Source: Podospora pseudoanserina (lineage: Eukaryota > Ascomycota > Sordariomycetes > Sordariales > Podosporaceae). From it: a stretch of 64,000 bases of DNA. Below the pieces are notes generated by a model. That model was given only the letters and a program-made list of their open reading frames with translations, was not told where the DNA came from and searched no databases. Each line of letters begins with the position of its first letter. Position 1 is the stretch's first letter. Shown piece after piece: positions 23,272 through 34,627 of this stretch. The DNA lies in assembly GCF_035222485.1 (NCBI RefSeq), contig NC_085925.1, forward strand, positions 3,286,001 to 3,350,000. The letters run 5' to 3'. The position numbers were made by a program, and so were the translations under genes.

Positions 23272-24836
23272 CTATACAATCTGATATCCATCCCGCAACT
23301 CCGGCGGAACCTGGAAAGCCCCGTAGAATGCCACCCTTCCCCTCCTCCAACCTCTTGTAGAGCCTCTCGCCTTCTAAGTCGAATCTCTGACTATCAGAGG
23401 ACATCTGAACAAAGGATGAAAACCCTGCCACCTTTGCTATCTTCCCAGCATTGTTGGGCAGGTTTTCTAACACGCAAACCGGGGTACCACTTTGACCAAG
23501 TTCCTTGAAATTACTGGGCTGGCGTACCCGGTAGAGGATTGACCTTGCAACAAGGCTTGTCCAGGAGGCTGGGTCATCTCTGGAATCTACAGGCGCCCTG
23601 GATAGTAGTGATCTGAAGGACCTTCTGGGCCTGCCCTGTTGGTATACGCGGAAGATACTTTGGCCGACCATCTGGGTGATATTTATCAGGCACCTAGGTA
23701 ACCATGAAGATTCGAGATATAGTAATAAGACGTACCTGGCACCGACTATCGATGACCCCAATGCTTCTGGCGTCATCCTCTATCAAGTTATCGTCCAAGA
23801 GAGCAAGCTTGTTCGAATTGTACATGATGTCTGTCCACTCATGCTGTGAAAGCCACTAGAACGACAACGATTCCGATAGCGAACGAGACCGAAATGATTT
23901 CCCCCAACTTGTGATGTCAACTAAGCTAACATCATGGGAAAAGCCCTGGGGAAAGGGCTCTCGAGGAGAAGGGTCAAAAACCTTGGCCACCTGTCCGAGC
24001 TAAATATCTCATGGTGAGTCAGGTTCTATGACAGGGTATCGAGCAAATAATCTTCTTACCCTGCTTCCGATCTTTACCGAAGTAATATGGATGTCAGATG
24101 TCCAATCAGGTCCCGTTGTACCGGTTCTGGATGTGGCCGCCGCCATAGCGAGCGAATGTGTTAATACGGTTATGTACTTTCTCCGTATATTTGACCGCGG
24201 AGTCACAACCACTCCGATACGTCCTCGAATTCGGTCTCTCGAATTGCTATCAAAAGCAGAAGCTTGTAACGTACTCCCAAAAAACCCTCTGAACCAGAAG
24301 CTCTCAGTTCCGTTATTGGCAAGCAGGCTAGTTGATATGTCCTGGTATCCGTAGTTTGTTGTGGTTGTTGAAGAGCCTCCTGGCCTTGCTCTATCGGCAG
24401 TCGGGTAGAGAGACTCTCGGATGAAACTGACCTTGAGTCCACCAAAGTCAGCAGGATACTTGTGTAGCTCTTCTTCGTAGTCAGATTCATCCGACACAAT
24501 CACTTGCAACTGATGGTTGATGAGGAGATAAAAGCCGATGGCATCTTTGAACACACTCAGAATCTCGTCGATGGTGTCGTCAGACAGCGGCTTGATCGGC
24601 GAGATGAGCTTAGGGTGCGGATCCGGAGGTTGTGACTTCAAGGGCAAAAGTGGATAATGAAATCGCACTGGAATGACAACGGGGAGTTCATCCACCGTAA
24701 GTAGTATTTGTGCCGGTTTACCGCCAACAGTCTCCGGCGGCGTACACGTCCAGCACCGGTTTCCAGGATCCCAACCATGCAGCTCGAAATCTTCGCTTAG
24801 CGCCACCGGCAGCTGTAGGCTGAGGTGGTCAACCAT
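23272..24836 (-). pseudogene. decayed trypsin-fold-like fungal protein
   Basis: Exon 1 starts at ATG 24836 (MVDHLSLQLPVAL) and ends at 24060; intron 24059-24000 (GTAAGA..TTTAG) is intact in phase 0; exon 2 starts LGQVAKVFDP. A second good intron is 23735-23672. Three patterns fit a chymotrypsin-like fold in order: KYITVLTHSL (His), FSHDVSLVDI (Asp) and FKELGQSGTPVCVLE (Gly-x-Ser-Gly). Exon 2 has one in-frame TAG after SLSESLSF, and near 23320 one extra base in a G-rich stretch diverts the frame; the other frame gives the expected end VAFYGAFQVPPELRDGYQIV. Thus two lesions. I infer a host gene lost recently. Function in intact relatives is unknown, and the protease-fold reading rests on these short motifs only. 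Confidence 0.55.
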
Positions 24837-24932
24837 TTGAGCCAGAGTCTCCACTATTGCAGAATCCTCCTTTCCTTTTCATGTCACCTTTGTAGGCGTC
24901 TGAGGTCGGACCTTTTCCTCTAACTTTAGGGC

Positions 24933-25013
24933 GTCGTCGGTCAGGGGAAGGACTTATACGCCGTCGGCCAGGGGAAGGACTCATACCCCATCGGTCAAGG
25001 GAAGGGCTCCTAT
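24933..25013. repeat. 27 bp tandem repeat, three units
   Basis: Units at 24933-24959, 24960-24986 and 24987-25013 share the core TCGG(T/C)CA(A/G)GGGAAGG. They lie just upstream of the decayed protease-like gene and between two pseudogenes. Confidence 0.8.
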
Positions 25014-25389
25014 TATCTAGTGCCCACTCGAAAGCTGCCAGGTCTTCGGTGCCTCCGGTGGTGCTTTTAATTATATCTCCAGCTGAGGCTTTCGCTTTCT
25101 GGTCTTTATTATGGTCGCGCTATAGTGAGCTTTGGACACCAGATATAGTAGGAGTTTGCGGCCGACTCAGAGGTGGTGATGCCCGGCTTAAGTTGGTAAG
25201 CTATGGATGTGACAGGCATTGCTCGATCGAGAACCGGTCCATGGGTATGACTTCCAACATGGATTTGACCAGATCCACTAAGACTGTGAGTACCGAGCTT
25301 AAAACAGAGAGCGGTCAAAAGAAAAGGGCCGTAACTTACAGGCGGGATCGAATGGACTTTATAGAACCTTTCGGTTCCAGCGGTATCGA

Positions 25390-26756
25390 ACCGTGAGACT
25401 TGAAGGATCATCATCATAATCAAAGGGTCGGAAGCCGTAGAGGCACATATACAAGACCACTCCCAGCGACCAAATATCGACGCCCTTTCCATATTGTCTA
25501 CCCTCCAAGATTTCCGGCGCAGTATAATAGCCAGGTGTTCCGCAACTGTCTGTCAGATATCGGTGACGTGGTAAATGCGTGGCCAGGCCAAATCCTCCGA
25601 GTTTAACTTACAGGTTGTTGTTGAAAACCAGGATACTTTCAGGCTTAATATCACGATAAACCATGTTTCGTTGGTGCTAAGGTGGAGCCGTTGTAAGCTT
25701 CCCTCCTAAAAGAAAAAAGAAAAGGCACCCCATTATTATACTTACAAGATAATGAAGAGTATCAACTAGTTATTAAAACACATAACGCGACTCTTGCTTG
25801 GAGAGCTTTTTGCGTTTTATTAGGTTTAAGAGCTCGCCTTCTGGTGCCAGCTCCAAGATATAGGTCATAGAAGAAGAGCCTTCTTAAAATATCTCCATCA
25901 TTTCGACGATGCTGGGGTAATAAATACCCATTAAAATCTCATCACGCACACAGTCGTGAGCCCTGGTGGGACGCACAATCTTCGCCGCGAATAGTCGACC
26001 GCTATAACGTTCTCGACACACATAGGTATTTACTCCCGCGGAGCCATGGTGTAGAAGCTTTTCCAGTGAATATTTCTCACGGAAAGAGGGATGAGGGGCA
26101 TTGAAGCGAAATGAGGGGCATCGATACCGGGATGAAAGTAGCGGCCCACTTTCCGAAAGACGAGGTCGAAGCCAGTAGCGACTGAGATTCTATCTCTATC
26201 TTAGAGGAAATTTTGGGCATATGATTCAACCAGACGCCCGTTCAGAGAGGTGCCATTAGTAGACAAGTCCAGAAGGACAGCTTTAGTCTTTTCGCTCCAC
26301 CCGCTATAAGATCGAAGTCGATAAATCATAAGGTATCTAGGAGAGGCGTACTCTCCTTCTATAACAATGTCTGTAGATCATAAGGTTGGCATTTCAGTAC
26401 TTGAATTGAGCGGAAAGAATAGGAGTGATAATTTATACCGCACTCTGGGTCAGTTCCCACCAAAAATCCCCTGTCGCGAGTGGTCTCTCCGTCCTCATTG
26501 TAAACAGTCTGCAAGTAAAATTTCTCTCCTCTAACGACGCGGATAAGGATGCCCCAAGGCAAGGGTATCTTCTTCGAACGCGAGGGTGTGTTCTCCGTTG
26601 GGCCTGGGGATTCGAAGTCGTGTGTGTGTGTATGTGTGACTTGTGTGTGTGTGTGTGTGTGTGTGACTTGGGAACGGTCATCTTCCGCATTTTCTCTCCG
26701 CCGAAAGAGGATGCCTGCTGCTGCCACGACGCCTGCTGCCAACAAGAAGGCTTCCA
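25390..26756 (-). pseudogene. FHA-domain Ser/Thr protein kinase relic (Rad53/Chk2-like layout)
   Basis: Reading leftwards: a hydrophobic start MEAFLLAAGVVAAAGILFRRR at 26756, a (TG)n tract coding THTHTH repeats, an FHA-like strand set (WGILIRVV, then AVLLDLSTNGTSLNGRLVESYAQNFL near 26270-26200), then kinase lobes: LFAAKIVRP (Lys), [58 protein letters not shown], and [44 protein letters not shown] near 25530-25395. Several in-frame stops interrupt it, His of HRD is Tyr and DFG is GFG, and sequence after the last motif is not recognisable. FHA plus kinase is the checkpoint-kinase layout, but a membrane-like start is not; it may be a diverged duplicate. Dead as a kinase. Confidence 0.65.
26620..26665. 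repeat. (TG)n microsatellite
   Basis: Nearly pure TG dinucleotides with two small interruptions (TATG, and GACT). On the minus strand the tract falls within the FHA-kinase relic and codes alternating Thr-His. Confidence 0.9.
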
Positions 26757-27243
26757 TCGTGATGAAGGCAGCGAAGAGAGTGCACCGGGCAGGTAGTAAG
26801 GAAGTCGCCGGATATATGGTACAATGACACAAATATTTCAAGCGCGCAAATATTTCTCATAGAATCAGTATTATGACTTTCCCTTTTGCATAGGTATCTA
26901 AGTTGAGGTGTCAGACTAAGGATATTAGATAAGGGATTTGTCGGATGTGCTAAAATTTGATAGCTGCCTAAAAGTAGTTAAAGCGGCTAAAGGATCTCAG
27001 CTCTGTAGCGCAGCAAGAACTCGTTGTGTTGGCGTGCGTGTGTGTGTGTCCCATTTAGCGCCGAAGGCGGTGTTGGCACACCTGAGGAGGGTAAAATTAG
27101 GTAGAGAGATTGCGATATTTTCTAAGGCCTACCATCTTTTCTTATAGCAGTACTTAACGGCAATACCTCGCCACCGGATACCTAACTACCTAAGTCTCTT
27201 CTCAAATATCAGCTGTAAGTAGCAGTCTCCTCTTATTTACATC

Positions 27244-28640
27244 TTGACATCAAATAATAGTAAATTCGAAACAGTCTCAGTCATTGACGAAGTAACGATG
27301 AACTGTCCAAACTCAGCTCTGCGAACCAGCATGTTGAACGTACTAGGGTGCCAAAATACCGCCAGCACAACCTGCACTCCGTATTTGGATTATATCGAGG
27401 CTTCGTGGCCAGGTCGCCGTGGAAGAGATGATTATATTCGCTTCTGCATCGAAGTAGTCAGAGCTTTCAGTAACGCGCCGTTCCCACCAGTCCAGGAATA
27501 TATCAATAGCTTGATCGCGGTGCCTAGACACTATTACTTCGACGATACTTTACCAAACTCGCCACCCAGAGCTACCGCGGTGAAGGAGATCGTCCTCATC
27601 ATCCTTGGAGTCTGGTTGCTGATGCAGCATAGACCACTCCGGCACACGACGATAAGCGTTGCATCATAAAAGCCTACTATGTTCGACAGAAGTTGACGCC
27701 CTACAATGAAGACACTGCTCTTTCCAACCATCTTCCCGACCACGTAGCCAAAAGCGGCCTCTTGCCAAATCCCCAAGAAGTCACCCTCTCCAACAGCAGC
27801 CTCTCATTAGCCGACACCACACCTCGACCCGAAACCTCCCTTCATTTGCACACCTACTTCGGCATAAATGAGTCCCTCTCAATCACCCCCAAACGCCTCA
27901 ACGCTGTCAAGCTCTCCACCCTCGGCGGAGTCAAATTCAGCTACACAAACAACATCTCCCGCCACCTCCTCCTCACCCGCCACGCAGGGGAACGACACAC
28001 TCTCGAACTCTTCGCCTTACCTTATGCCCTCCAAGGCGGCAACAGAAACGCTCTGATCAACACGGGCATCATCCCAGCCGAACTCGTCGACGAAATCGAA
28101 GCCTCGTATGTCGTGCTCTTCAACCCGGCCAAAGCCTCCTATCTCCACTGCACCATCGGACGATGGGCTTGTGGTCTTCGATACTGGTGTTAGTGTCTAG
28201 ACTGCAGCTCCTATCGATTACGCAAAACCACCCTCGAAGCTCTGAAGAGACGACAAAACCGGACTAACCGCGTTGGACAGTACGATCCCCGGCTGGAGAC
28301 ATTGCTAGAGGGAGGGCACGCAATAGAGCGGCAGCTGGAATGGGACCAAACAGAGTTCAAATCCCTTTGCCCTCGCATTCTGGCGCTAGATGCCCATCTG
28401 GAAGAGTCTAAGCCATAGAGCTTTTAGGTCATCTTTAGGGATCGGAGGGACACGGTGCAGTATTGGACCTTCTTGTAAGTGTGCTCTTGCCTTACTTTGG
28501 ACGGATGAGCCTATTTGCTGATATAAACTGTCTACTATAGCACAGATTCGGCAGCATCATCCTGATGTTGACTGTCATTCAGGTCATACTCGGAGCTGCG
28601 CAAGTAGCGGGGTCCTTTCCCCCTGTTGCAGGAGACTAGG
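27244..28640 (+). pseudogene. relic of a conserved fungal membrane protein
   Basis: Pieces in changing frames line up as one protein: SVIDEVTMNCPNSALRTSMLNVLGCQNTAS, WPGRRGRDDYIRFCIEVVRAFSNAPFPPVQEYINSLIAVP, TLPNSPPRATAVKEIVLIILGVW, then from 27693 DHVAKSGLLPNPQ, LNAVKLSTLGGVKFSYTNNISRHLLLTRHAGERHTLELFALP, then YRLRKTTLEALKRRQ, VIFRDRRDTVQYWTF and a last membrane helix SIILMLTVIQVILGAAQVAGSF near 28560-28610. I know this architecture as a widespread uncharacterised fungal family with a C-terminal membrane segment. Stops and at least two frame changes mean it is not expressed whole. The intact parts are long, so the loss seems recent. Confidence 0.6.
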
Positions 28641-29050
28641 TATTGATGCAACGAGCTCTGAGGTTTTTTTTTCTGCTCGATTGACGGTCCAGGCTAGGTG
28701 CCTAATAATTGTACGGACCAGCAGGGTGGTACGCAAGTGGCTCTCACTACCAAAATATATACTACTGAAGCGTGTGATGGCAGCCACTGCCATCACCATA
28801 TATATGCCAGTGGAGCGAGCAATGCCGGAAAGTATTGCTCGCTTATAGCTTTTGATAGCAATCAAAGTGGGTTTGGAGCTTTTAAATCCCAATTACGGTG
28901 GATGGGAAAAGAAGATGTCCACCATCCCCTCACCGGATGATACCTAGGTACCTAGCTATCACACTAACCTTCTCTAGATCCAAGATGCCAGCATAGTCAA
29001 GATAATTACCTATCCAAACACTCTCCCGTTCCCTCGTTGATCCAAATCTT
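28641..29050. other. gap between membrane-protein relic and arylsulfatase
   Basis: No gene seen. The palindromic stretch TACCTAGGTACCTAG is at about 28941-28955. Confidence 0.4.
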
Positions 29051-30957
29051 TTATGTCCACTCACTCCACGAAGAACCATCCCGATAAAGCAGCCCATCCG
29101 TCTCAAACTGCGGGCCCTCGGCATCGATGATGAGTCCGGCCTCGCAACGCTCAAAGCGGACCTTCTTCTGCTGCTTAATGTAGAAGTCGTCAAAGCGCTG
29201 GTTGAGCGCGTCCTTCAAGTTGTCGACGTTGCCCGCTGGGTGTAGCGCGCGCCAGGGCTCAACGCAGGTCTTCTGCTTGCACGACTTAAGGACGAAAAGC
29301 AGCGCGTCGAGGCGCGCAACCACGGCCTCGAAGGGCCGGCCCAGGATGGTCTTGGGAGGTTTGGCGGTGGGGTGAAGAAGGTTGGTCATTTGGTAGGGGT
29401 CCGTCTGGAGAACATTTTAGCAATCTGTCCAAGAGGGTCGGGCAAAAGGAATAGTAAAGAGGGGAACGGGGCATAGGGAGAGATTAGCATCTGAATCTCA
29501 CCTTCATGTCGTACAGCTCGTGCTCATTGTTACACCAGATGGAATAGTAGAAGTTGTAGTCGTTCTTCTTAACGTCGATGACGCGCAGCGACTTGTAAGT
29601 ATTGTTAAGAACGACGTCGGTCTCACCACCGCGGAACACGACGCCACCCTCCATGTAGGCCATGCCCCAGAACTCGACCGTAACGTGCTCCTGGCGTTTG
29701 TTCACGGCCTTTTTCTGCTCAGGCTTTGTTAGCGGGATGGCAGCGCCGTCAAAATCGTCGCGCAACGGGATGCCAGCCAGCTGCATAATGGTCGGGGCCA
29801 GATCGACGTGGGCAGTAACGACGTTAGATACCTCGCCCTTAGGGACGCCGGGTCCGCGGATGATCAGCGGCACGTTGATATCTTCCTCGTAGCCGCACAT
29901 CTTTCCGGGCTGCATGCGGTGCTGCCCGATGTGGAAGCCGTTATCACTAGTGTAAATGATATACGTATTATCCAGCAGTTTCGCCGCCTCGAGCCGCTTG
30001 ATAACGTCGTCGACCAGCTCGTCGACCGACTGCAGTGAGCGGAGGCGCTCGCGGTAGTAGTGATCGTTGTACTCGACGACGTCGTCATCCTGCTTTCGCA
30101 GGCCGCGCACCCAGCTACCGCCTGACTCGATGTCTGGGTTGAAGTTGGGCGTACGGGGGACCTGGGCGTCGGGAAAGAGGTGGGCATGCTTGTCTAGGGG
30201 GATGGGAGGACCCCAGTGGCGCACATCGTTCTCATCGATGTACATGTTGGAATGAGGGGCGATGGGCGCGATGCCGATGAAGAAAGGCTTGTCCGGATTG
30301 GAAATAGCGTTGTCGAGGAAGCCAAGTGCCTTTTCCGAGATAAGGGTCTGCGTATTGATGCCATCGTAAGCAACGGGGGGTTCACGGTTGCGCTGGTACC
30401 ACGGGGTCATGTAGGCATACGTGAACGGGTCGAGCAGGAAGTCAGACCCGGTCCAGCCAGCAGGGAATGGTTTGTCGTAGTTGTCTACCGAATGGGAGTT
30501 GAAGAGCTTGCCCGTATAGTATGTATCGTAGCCGGCCTCCTGTAGCCACACAGGCAGCCAGTTCTCATTGAGACCCTGGTCAACGAACTTAGGATAACCA
30601 CCTACTTGCTTGTTAGCTTCCTTTTCTTGAAGGTCAAAGTGGCGACGCCTCGGCAAGTTCAACAATAAGGAACATCAACTTACCCCAGGGGGGGAGCACG
30701 TCGGTAACATTGGTGTTATGGGCGAGCTTGCCGGTCCATAGCGTGACTCTTGAAGGGCAGCATTGCGATGTAGTGCAGTAGTGCCGCTTGTAGGAAGTGC
30801 CCTTGTCGGTGAGGTGCTTCTTGATCAGGGGAACGTAGTCCATGGACTGCAGGTGCAGGTCCTGGTCATCCGTCAGGACGAAGACAATGTTGGGCTTCTT
30901 GGCCAGGACGGCAGACAGCTGCAGCCATGTTGCGAGGATAGATGCCGTCAACCGCAT
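29051..30957 (-). CDS. arylsulfatase (sulfatase family S1), 575 aa, three exons
   Basis: Exons 30957-30684, 30601-29502 and 29404-29051 join in phase over introns of 82 and 97 bp (GTAAGT..AAGTAG; GTGAGA..CTCCAG). Residues 1-19 are a signal peptide (MRLTASILATWLQLSAVLA). KPNIVFVLTDDQD gives metal-binding Asp 30-31, and TTSQCCPSRVTLWTGK the C-x-P-S-R site (Cys66) that is turned into formylglycine. Later motifs: APIAPHSN, YTSDNGFHIGQHRM, PLIIRGPGV. It would hydrolyse sulfate esters outside or in the secretory route, releasing sulfate; the likely substrates are phenolic or choline-type esters, which cannot be told apart here. The gene is intact between pseudogenes. Confidence 0.92.
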
Positions 30958-32351
30958 GGTGGGCTACGGCTGCTGAGCTCTCTGGGTGATAAGGGTGGGT
31001 AAATTGATGGTGGACATCAACATCTTCTGCTCCGTATTGGTTCCGGTTGCCCCTTTTATCTTAAAGACTTACTTTCCACGATTGTCATCCCCAATGCCCA
31101 GGTACCTCTGATCTTTCCAATATTGAGTCTTGTTTTCTCTGATCCCCACTCTCCACCTGGATCCTTCAAGATCCTTCAAGTTCCCATAAGGTAAGTACGG
31201 CACTAAGGAAAATAGTAACCGTAAGGCCCCACGTATCTACATCTTAAGCACTTGGTGTTTGTGTCGCTTCTCGCGGCGATCGGCAATCGAGTCGGCAGCA
31301 GGCTGACGTCGCAAGGACCCTTTTTCTTCGTGGAACCGTGAAACTGGGTCAGCCGCCCCCGCACCACGCATGCCATGCAGTGACGTGCCAATCCTCCACG
31401 CCTGCAGCAGAAGCCGGCGTTGTTGGCTTTCTCGATATCTAGCTTGTCCTAAGCACTTTAAAATTGGATATTGGGGTCTCTTCGTGTTCACATATCTCCT
31501 CATCCCGGCAAAGCTCACTTTCCTTGACAAACTAGCGCTTCGGGTTATTTTGAACAACTGGATCGGCAGCTGTCAGAAGTGTCAGGCTCAACGCCTACAA
31601 GAACTCCGGACGGCGGAGTGGGGCGAAACCAAACAACAAGCTCTCACCTTCAACCCTCCATCCCAGTCCTCCCTCACCTAACCCCGCACCCTCCCCTCAG
31701 CCTCCACTCATAGCATATCCTTAGTTCCCTCCCACCTCCACCGCCCTCTCCCACCCCCATCCGCATCTCTCAACGCAGCGATCCACTACATCTTAACCAG
31801 GGGGATAGAAAACCGTTAACATACTGTGGGTCGACTAGCTATGCATCCTCCGAAACGGCAATGACGAGAGAACATGACACCTCTTATATCGCACTTTTGC
31901 ACTAGACTTGCACGGCAGTCGTGGGTGTCCATTAGAAAGCGTGTGATAGTATAGGTACTTAGCCTAAGGGGAACTTTAGTCCGTTGGGTTGATGACCGCC
32001 CTGAAGTTAATGCCGTCCTAAGCCAACTACAATCCAAAGTTTGCTAGGAATTGGCTTCCACGTACTATGACATCTCTACTTTAACAGCGGGTATAGGAGA
32101 CTACCTATCTAGCGTATGTATTACACGGTTCAACACATCTCTACAGTTCGTATTAGGAAGTAGAGTATAAACTTTGTAAATATTTATAAGTTCCGGTACA
32201 AAATTTATGCCTACTATAGCGGATCTTAACTTAAGCTTAGGTGAAAACATTGAAGCACGTGACACTCAGGGGTTCAGGGGCTAAAGCTCTCCACCATTAG
32301 ACCTACAGCAAATCCATCAGGTGGGATGAATTGTAAAAAATCAAAGATAGT
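30958..32351. other. intergenic, no gene seen
   Basis: The first 200 bases would be the arylsulfatase promoter. Beyond that only short, uneven frames occur. From about 31800 the sequence becomes richer in A and T and may contain old, RIP-altered repeat DNA, but I cannot name an element. Confidence 0.4.
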
Positions 32352-32440
32352 CTCTCCCGCCGGGAATTAAACCCGGATCTCAAGCGTTGAAGTCTTGAAA
32401 AGATGACAAGCTCACATACTGACTACTATACTACGGAAGA
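32352..32440 (-). tRNA. tRNA-Asp (anticodon GTC) with intron, divergent
   Basis: Read from 32440 leftwards: acceptor strands TCTTCCG and CGGGAGA pair in full (one G-T), and the discriminator at 32352 is G, as in tRNA-Asp. The D arm holds TAGTATAGTAGTCAGTA (A box), the anticodon loop TTGTCA is split by an intron of about 17 bases, and GGGTTTAATTCCC forms the T arm. A T-run after the gene (TTTTTT near 32336) suits Pol III termination. The T loop reads TTTAATT rather than the usual TTCAANT, and the D arm also carries changes of C/T or G/A type. It may be a weak or RIP-altered copy. Confidence 0.75.
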
Positions 32441-32749
32441 TTTGCAGGTGTTGGCACCTGTCGTAGGTTGCTTTTCTCCGCCGGTGTCACCACCTATCAA
32501 GGTCGGCTTCCTATGCATCAAGGTGTCTCATGACGGGGCTTCGGTTTTGTTATCAGTTGCAGTGTGACCGCCCAGGCTAAAAAAGCCAGACTGATCTCAA
32601 CCCACCAAGAATGTAAATCTCATAATTGAAATAATTTAATCAGATAATCCTTCCCACCGATCAAAACCCAAAACGTGAATCCCAAAATGCACCTTCGCTA
32701 TGATAACCCTACATTAAACCATAAAAACAAAATCCCGAGGCAAACAACT

Positions 32750-33420
32750 AAGAATGCTCCCAAATCTTAAACGAAAATGGACTCCCCTTTGGCCTCGCCC
32801 TCCCCGGCCCAAACATCTCCCTCCTCGTCCTTTCCAATACCTCAGGAGGCGCAAACCCGTAACACACCTTCCCATTCCCCACCGTCCCACCCTCCGTCGA
32901 ACTAGTATCAGCCCTTCTCACCCAACCCCAATCCTCAGCGTACCTACGCTCTCCCAGTCTAAAATAATCCCATACCCCAGCTTCGTCTCCTTAATCTCCT
33001 ACAGTACTTCGCCCCACTTACTCGTCTTCCACGGCAGCTCCTCCAAGCACAGCACTCTCGTGGCTGCAATCACAGAAGAGACTTTCACGTCCCTAACGTA
33101 GTAGTTGTTTTGCGCCAGAGCCGCGGTTCCCAAGCCAACGCAGACGATGGTGGCTAGGATGGCGATTAAATATACTATCCACAGGTCCCGCTGGACGTAC
33201 AGATAAAATTTGGCGATGCAGATCTTAACGCAGGGGTATTTCGGGCTAGTATCGTCCTCGGGCTTCTCAAAAGCCGTCACTCCCGAGCGCGTCTCTAGTT
33301 CGCCGGCTTATAATACTATTATAAACTGCGGGTTAGAGAGCAGCACGAGGGTGATATTCTTATAGAATATCTGGACAACTTCTATAAAATTTAAGACCGC
33401 GAGATAAGTCGCTTTATTAA
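32750..33420 (-). pseudogene. 3' remnant of a fungal membrane protein
   Basis: The frame at 33280-32999 holds a membrane helix (LWIVYLIAILATIVCVGLGTAALAQ) followed by NNYYVRDVKVSSVIAATR, a pattern seen near the end of large uncharacterised fungal multi-TM proteins. Upstream, past stops, the same frame family continues (INKATYLAVLNFIEVVQIFYKNITLVLLSNPQFIIV), and downstream, after a frame change, GGTVGNGKVCYGFAPPEVLERTRREMFGPG ends near 32750. The left part of the relic is AT-rich with TA-rich codons, as after RIP. Only the C-terminal region is present. Confidence 0.5.
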
Positions 33421-34627
33421 TAAGCCGAGTCTAGGTAGTATCGGTTATAAGATTAGGAAACGGGATATAGTAGATCTTCCCTCTCAGAAACTATCGAAAA
33501 CCAAGACCAGAAGCATAGTGGTTTGGGGTGCGGCCACAGGCCTGAGGGTTTGAGTAAGGAAGTGGGGCTCTCGGAGGATTCGGGGGTTCAGGGGTCATGT
33601 ATATAAGCGGTCTGCTTCGGGCATTCTATTTTAGACAGGACATCGACTTTTATTTCTTCATATTTTTGTGCCTTGCACGCGTGCAGGCAATTTTGGCCCT
33701 CTGATCAGGCCGATCAGGTGCTTATTATGTGGTCTGCGAGCCCATAGAGTCTTTTCTTTGTCCTACGTGGAGTGCGGCCTGCGAGCGAGCCACTGTCACG
33801 CAGGTGTGTTCATTCAGAGACCCTGTTGAGGGTATATTTGTGGTGTTGTGGTTCATTTGTGTGTTTTCTCACCATTTCAGTATATTACAGGGCCTCAGAG
33901 GCAATACGATGGCTTGAATCAGCAGTGTTTAGGGACTGCGGTTACCGGAGCGGAAGCTCGGCCTCCGGAAGCAATCCGAGGTCCCGGAAAGCCGAGCGCT
34001 AAGGCCGGTGCCCTGCAGTGGTTAAACGGTAGAGGGCCGATGGCTTATAAGACCTCTGCCTCACACCCTATTCACCATGGTATTTTAGTCTAAAAGGTTT
34101 AATTAATATACTGGTTTACCACACTTATTAGTGCCTCACAAGCCTATGTTACAGTGATTCTCTTCTATATATTACAGGGCGCCGCCCCTATAATCCACTT
34201 TCCTTCAGTGCCACGGCAACTGTCGAATGCTGCAGTCAAAGTCTTCTTCGCTCTCAGTGTACTGCGCCGATAGCTATTTGAGCCTATATTTACAGGCCTC
34301 AATAGCACTTATTTCAACAAATAATACTAATAATACTAATAATAATAATAACAATAATAATAATTCGACAGCGTTAGGAATCAGGAGGGAGCATTACGGC
34401 AGGCGCGGGGGGGAAGCGGGTAGGTTTCAGACGGCGATTTTACTCTCTGGCTGGTTCAAAGAGATTCTTTCGTCACAGTTTGTCGCAGTTTCGCAGTCGA
34501 GACTCCGCACTTGCAAACATTTATAAGCAAAACAAGGACCGAAATTCCGCCTCCTGTGCCTGGCTTCCCGTCCCCCAATCGTGTCTTTCAAGGTCTCCAA
34601 CTCATACTTATTTTTTCGCCCCAAACT
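33421..34627. other. repeat-like gap with AT-rich and GC-rich patches
   Basis: No gene supported. The string TATATTACAGGGC occurs twice (near 33880 and 34168), 290 bases apart, hinting at a repeat or element end. A GGTAGAGG/CCTCTGCC hairpin is at 34028-34060. An AAT/AAC microsatellite is at 34318-34366. Confidence 0.35.
34318..34366. repeat. AAT/AAC trinucleotide microsatellite
   Basis: Sixteen or so trinucleotide units, mostly AAT with AAC interspersed and some ACT. It lies in non-coding sequence. Confidence 0.85.

Noticed and set aside
33480-33893. Possible LTR ending in TATATTACA with a TATA box near 33600
   Set aside because: I could not find matching TG start and target duplication; two copies of the end string alone are not enough.
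34028-34060. tRNA-like A box and hairpin (GGTAGAGG/CCTCTGCC)
   Set aside because: No acceptor stem and no B box follow, so neither a tRNA nor a SINE can be supported.
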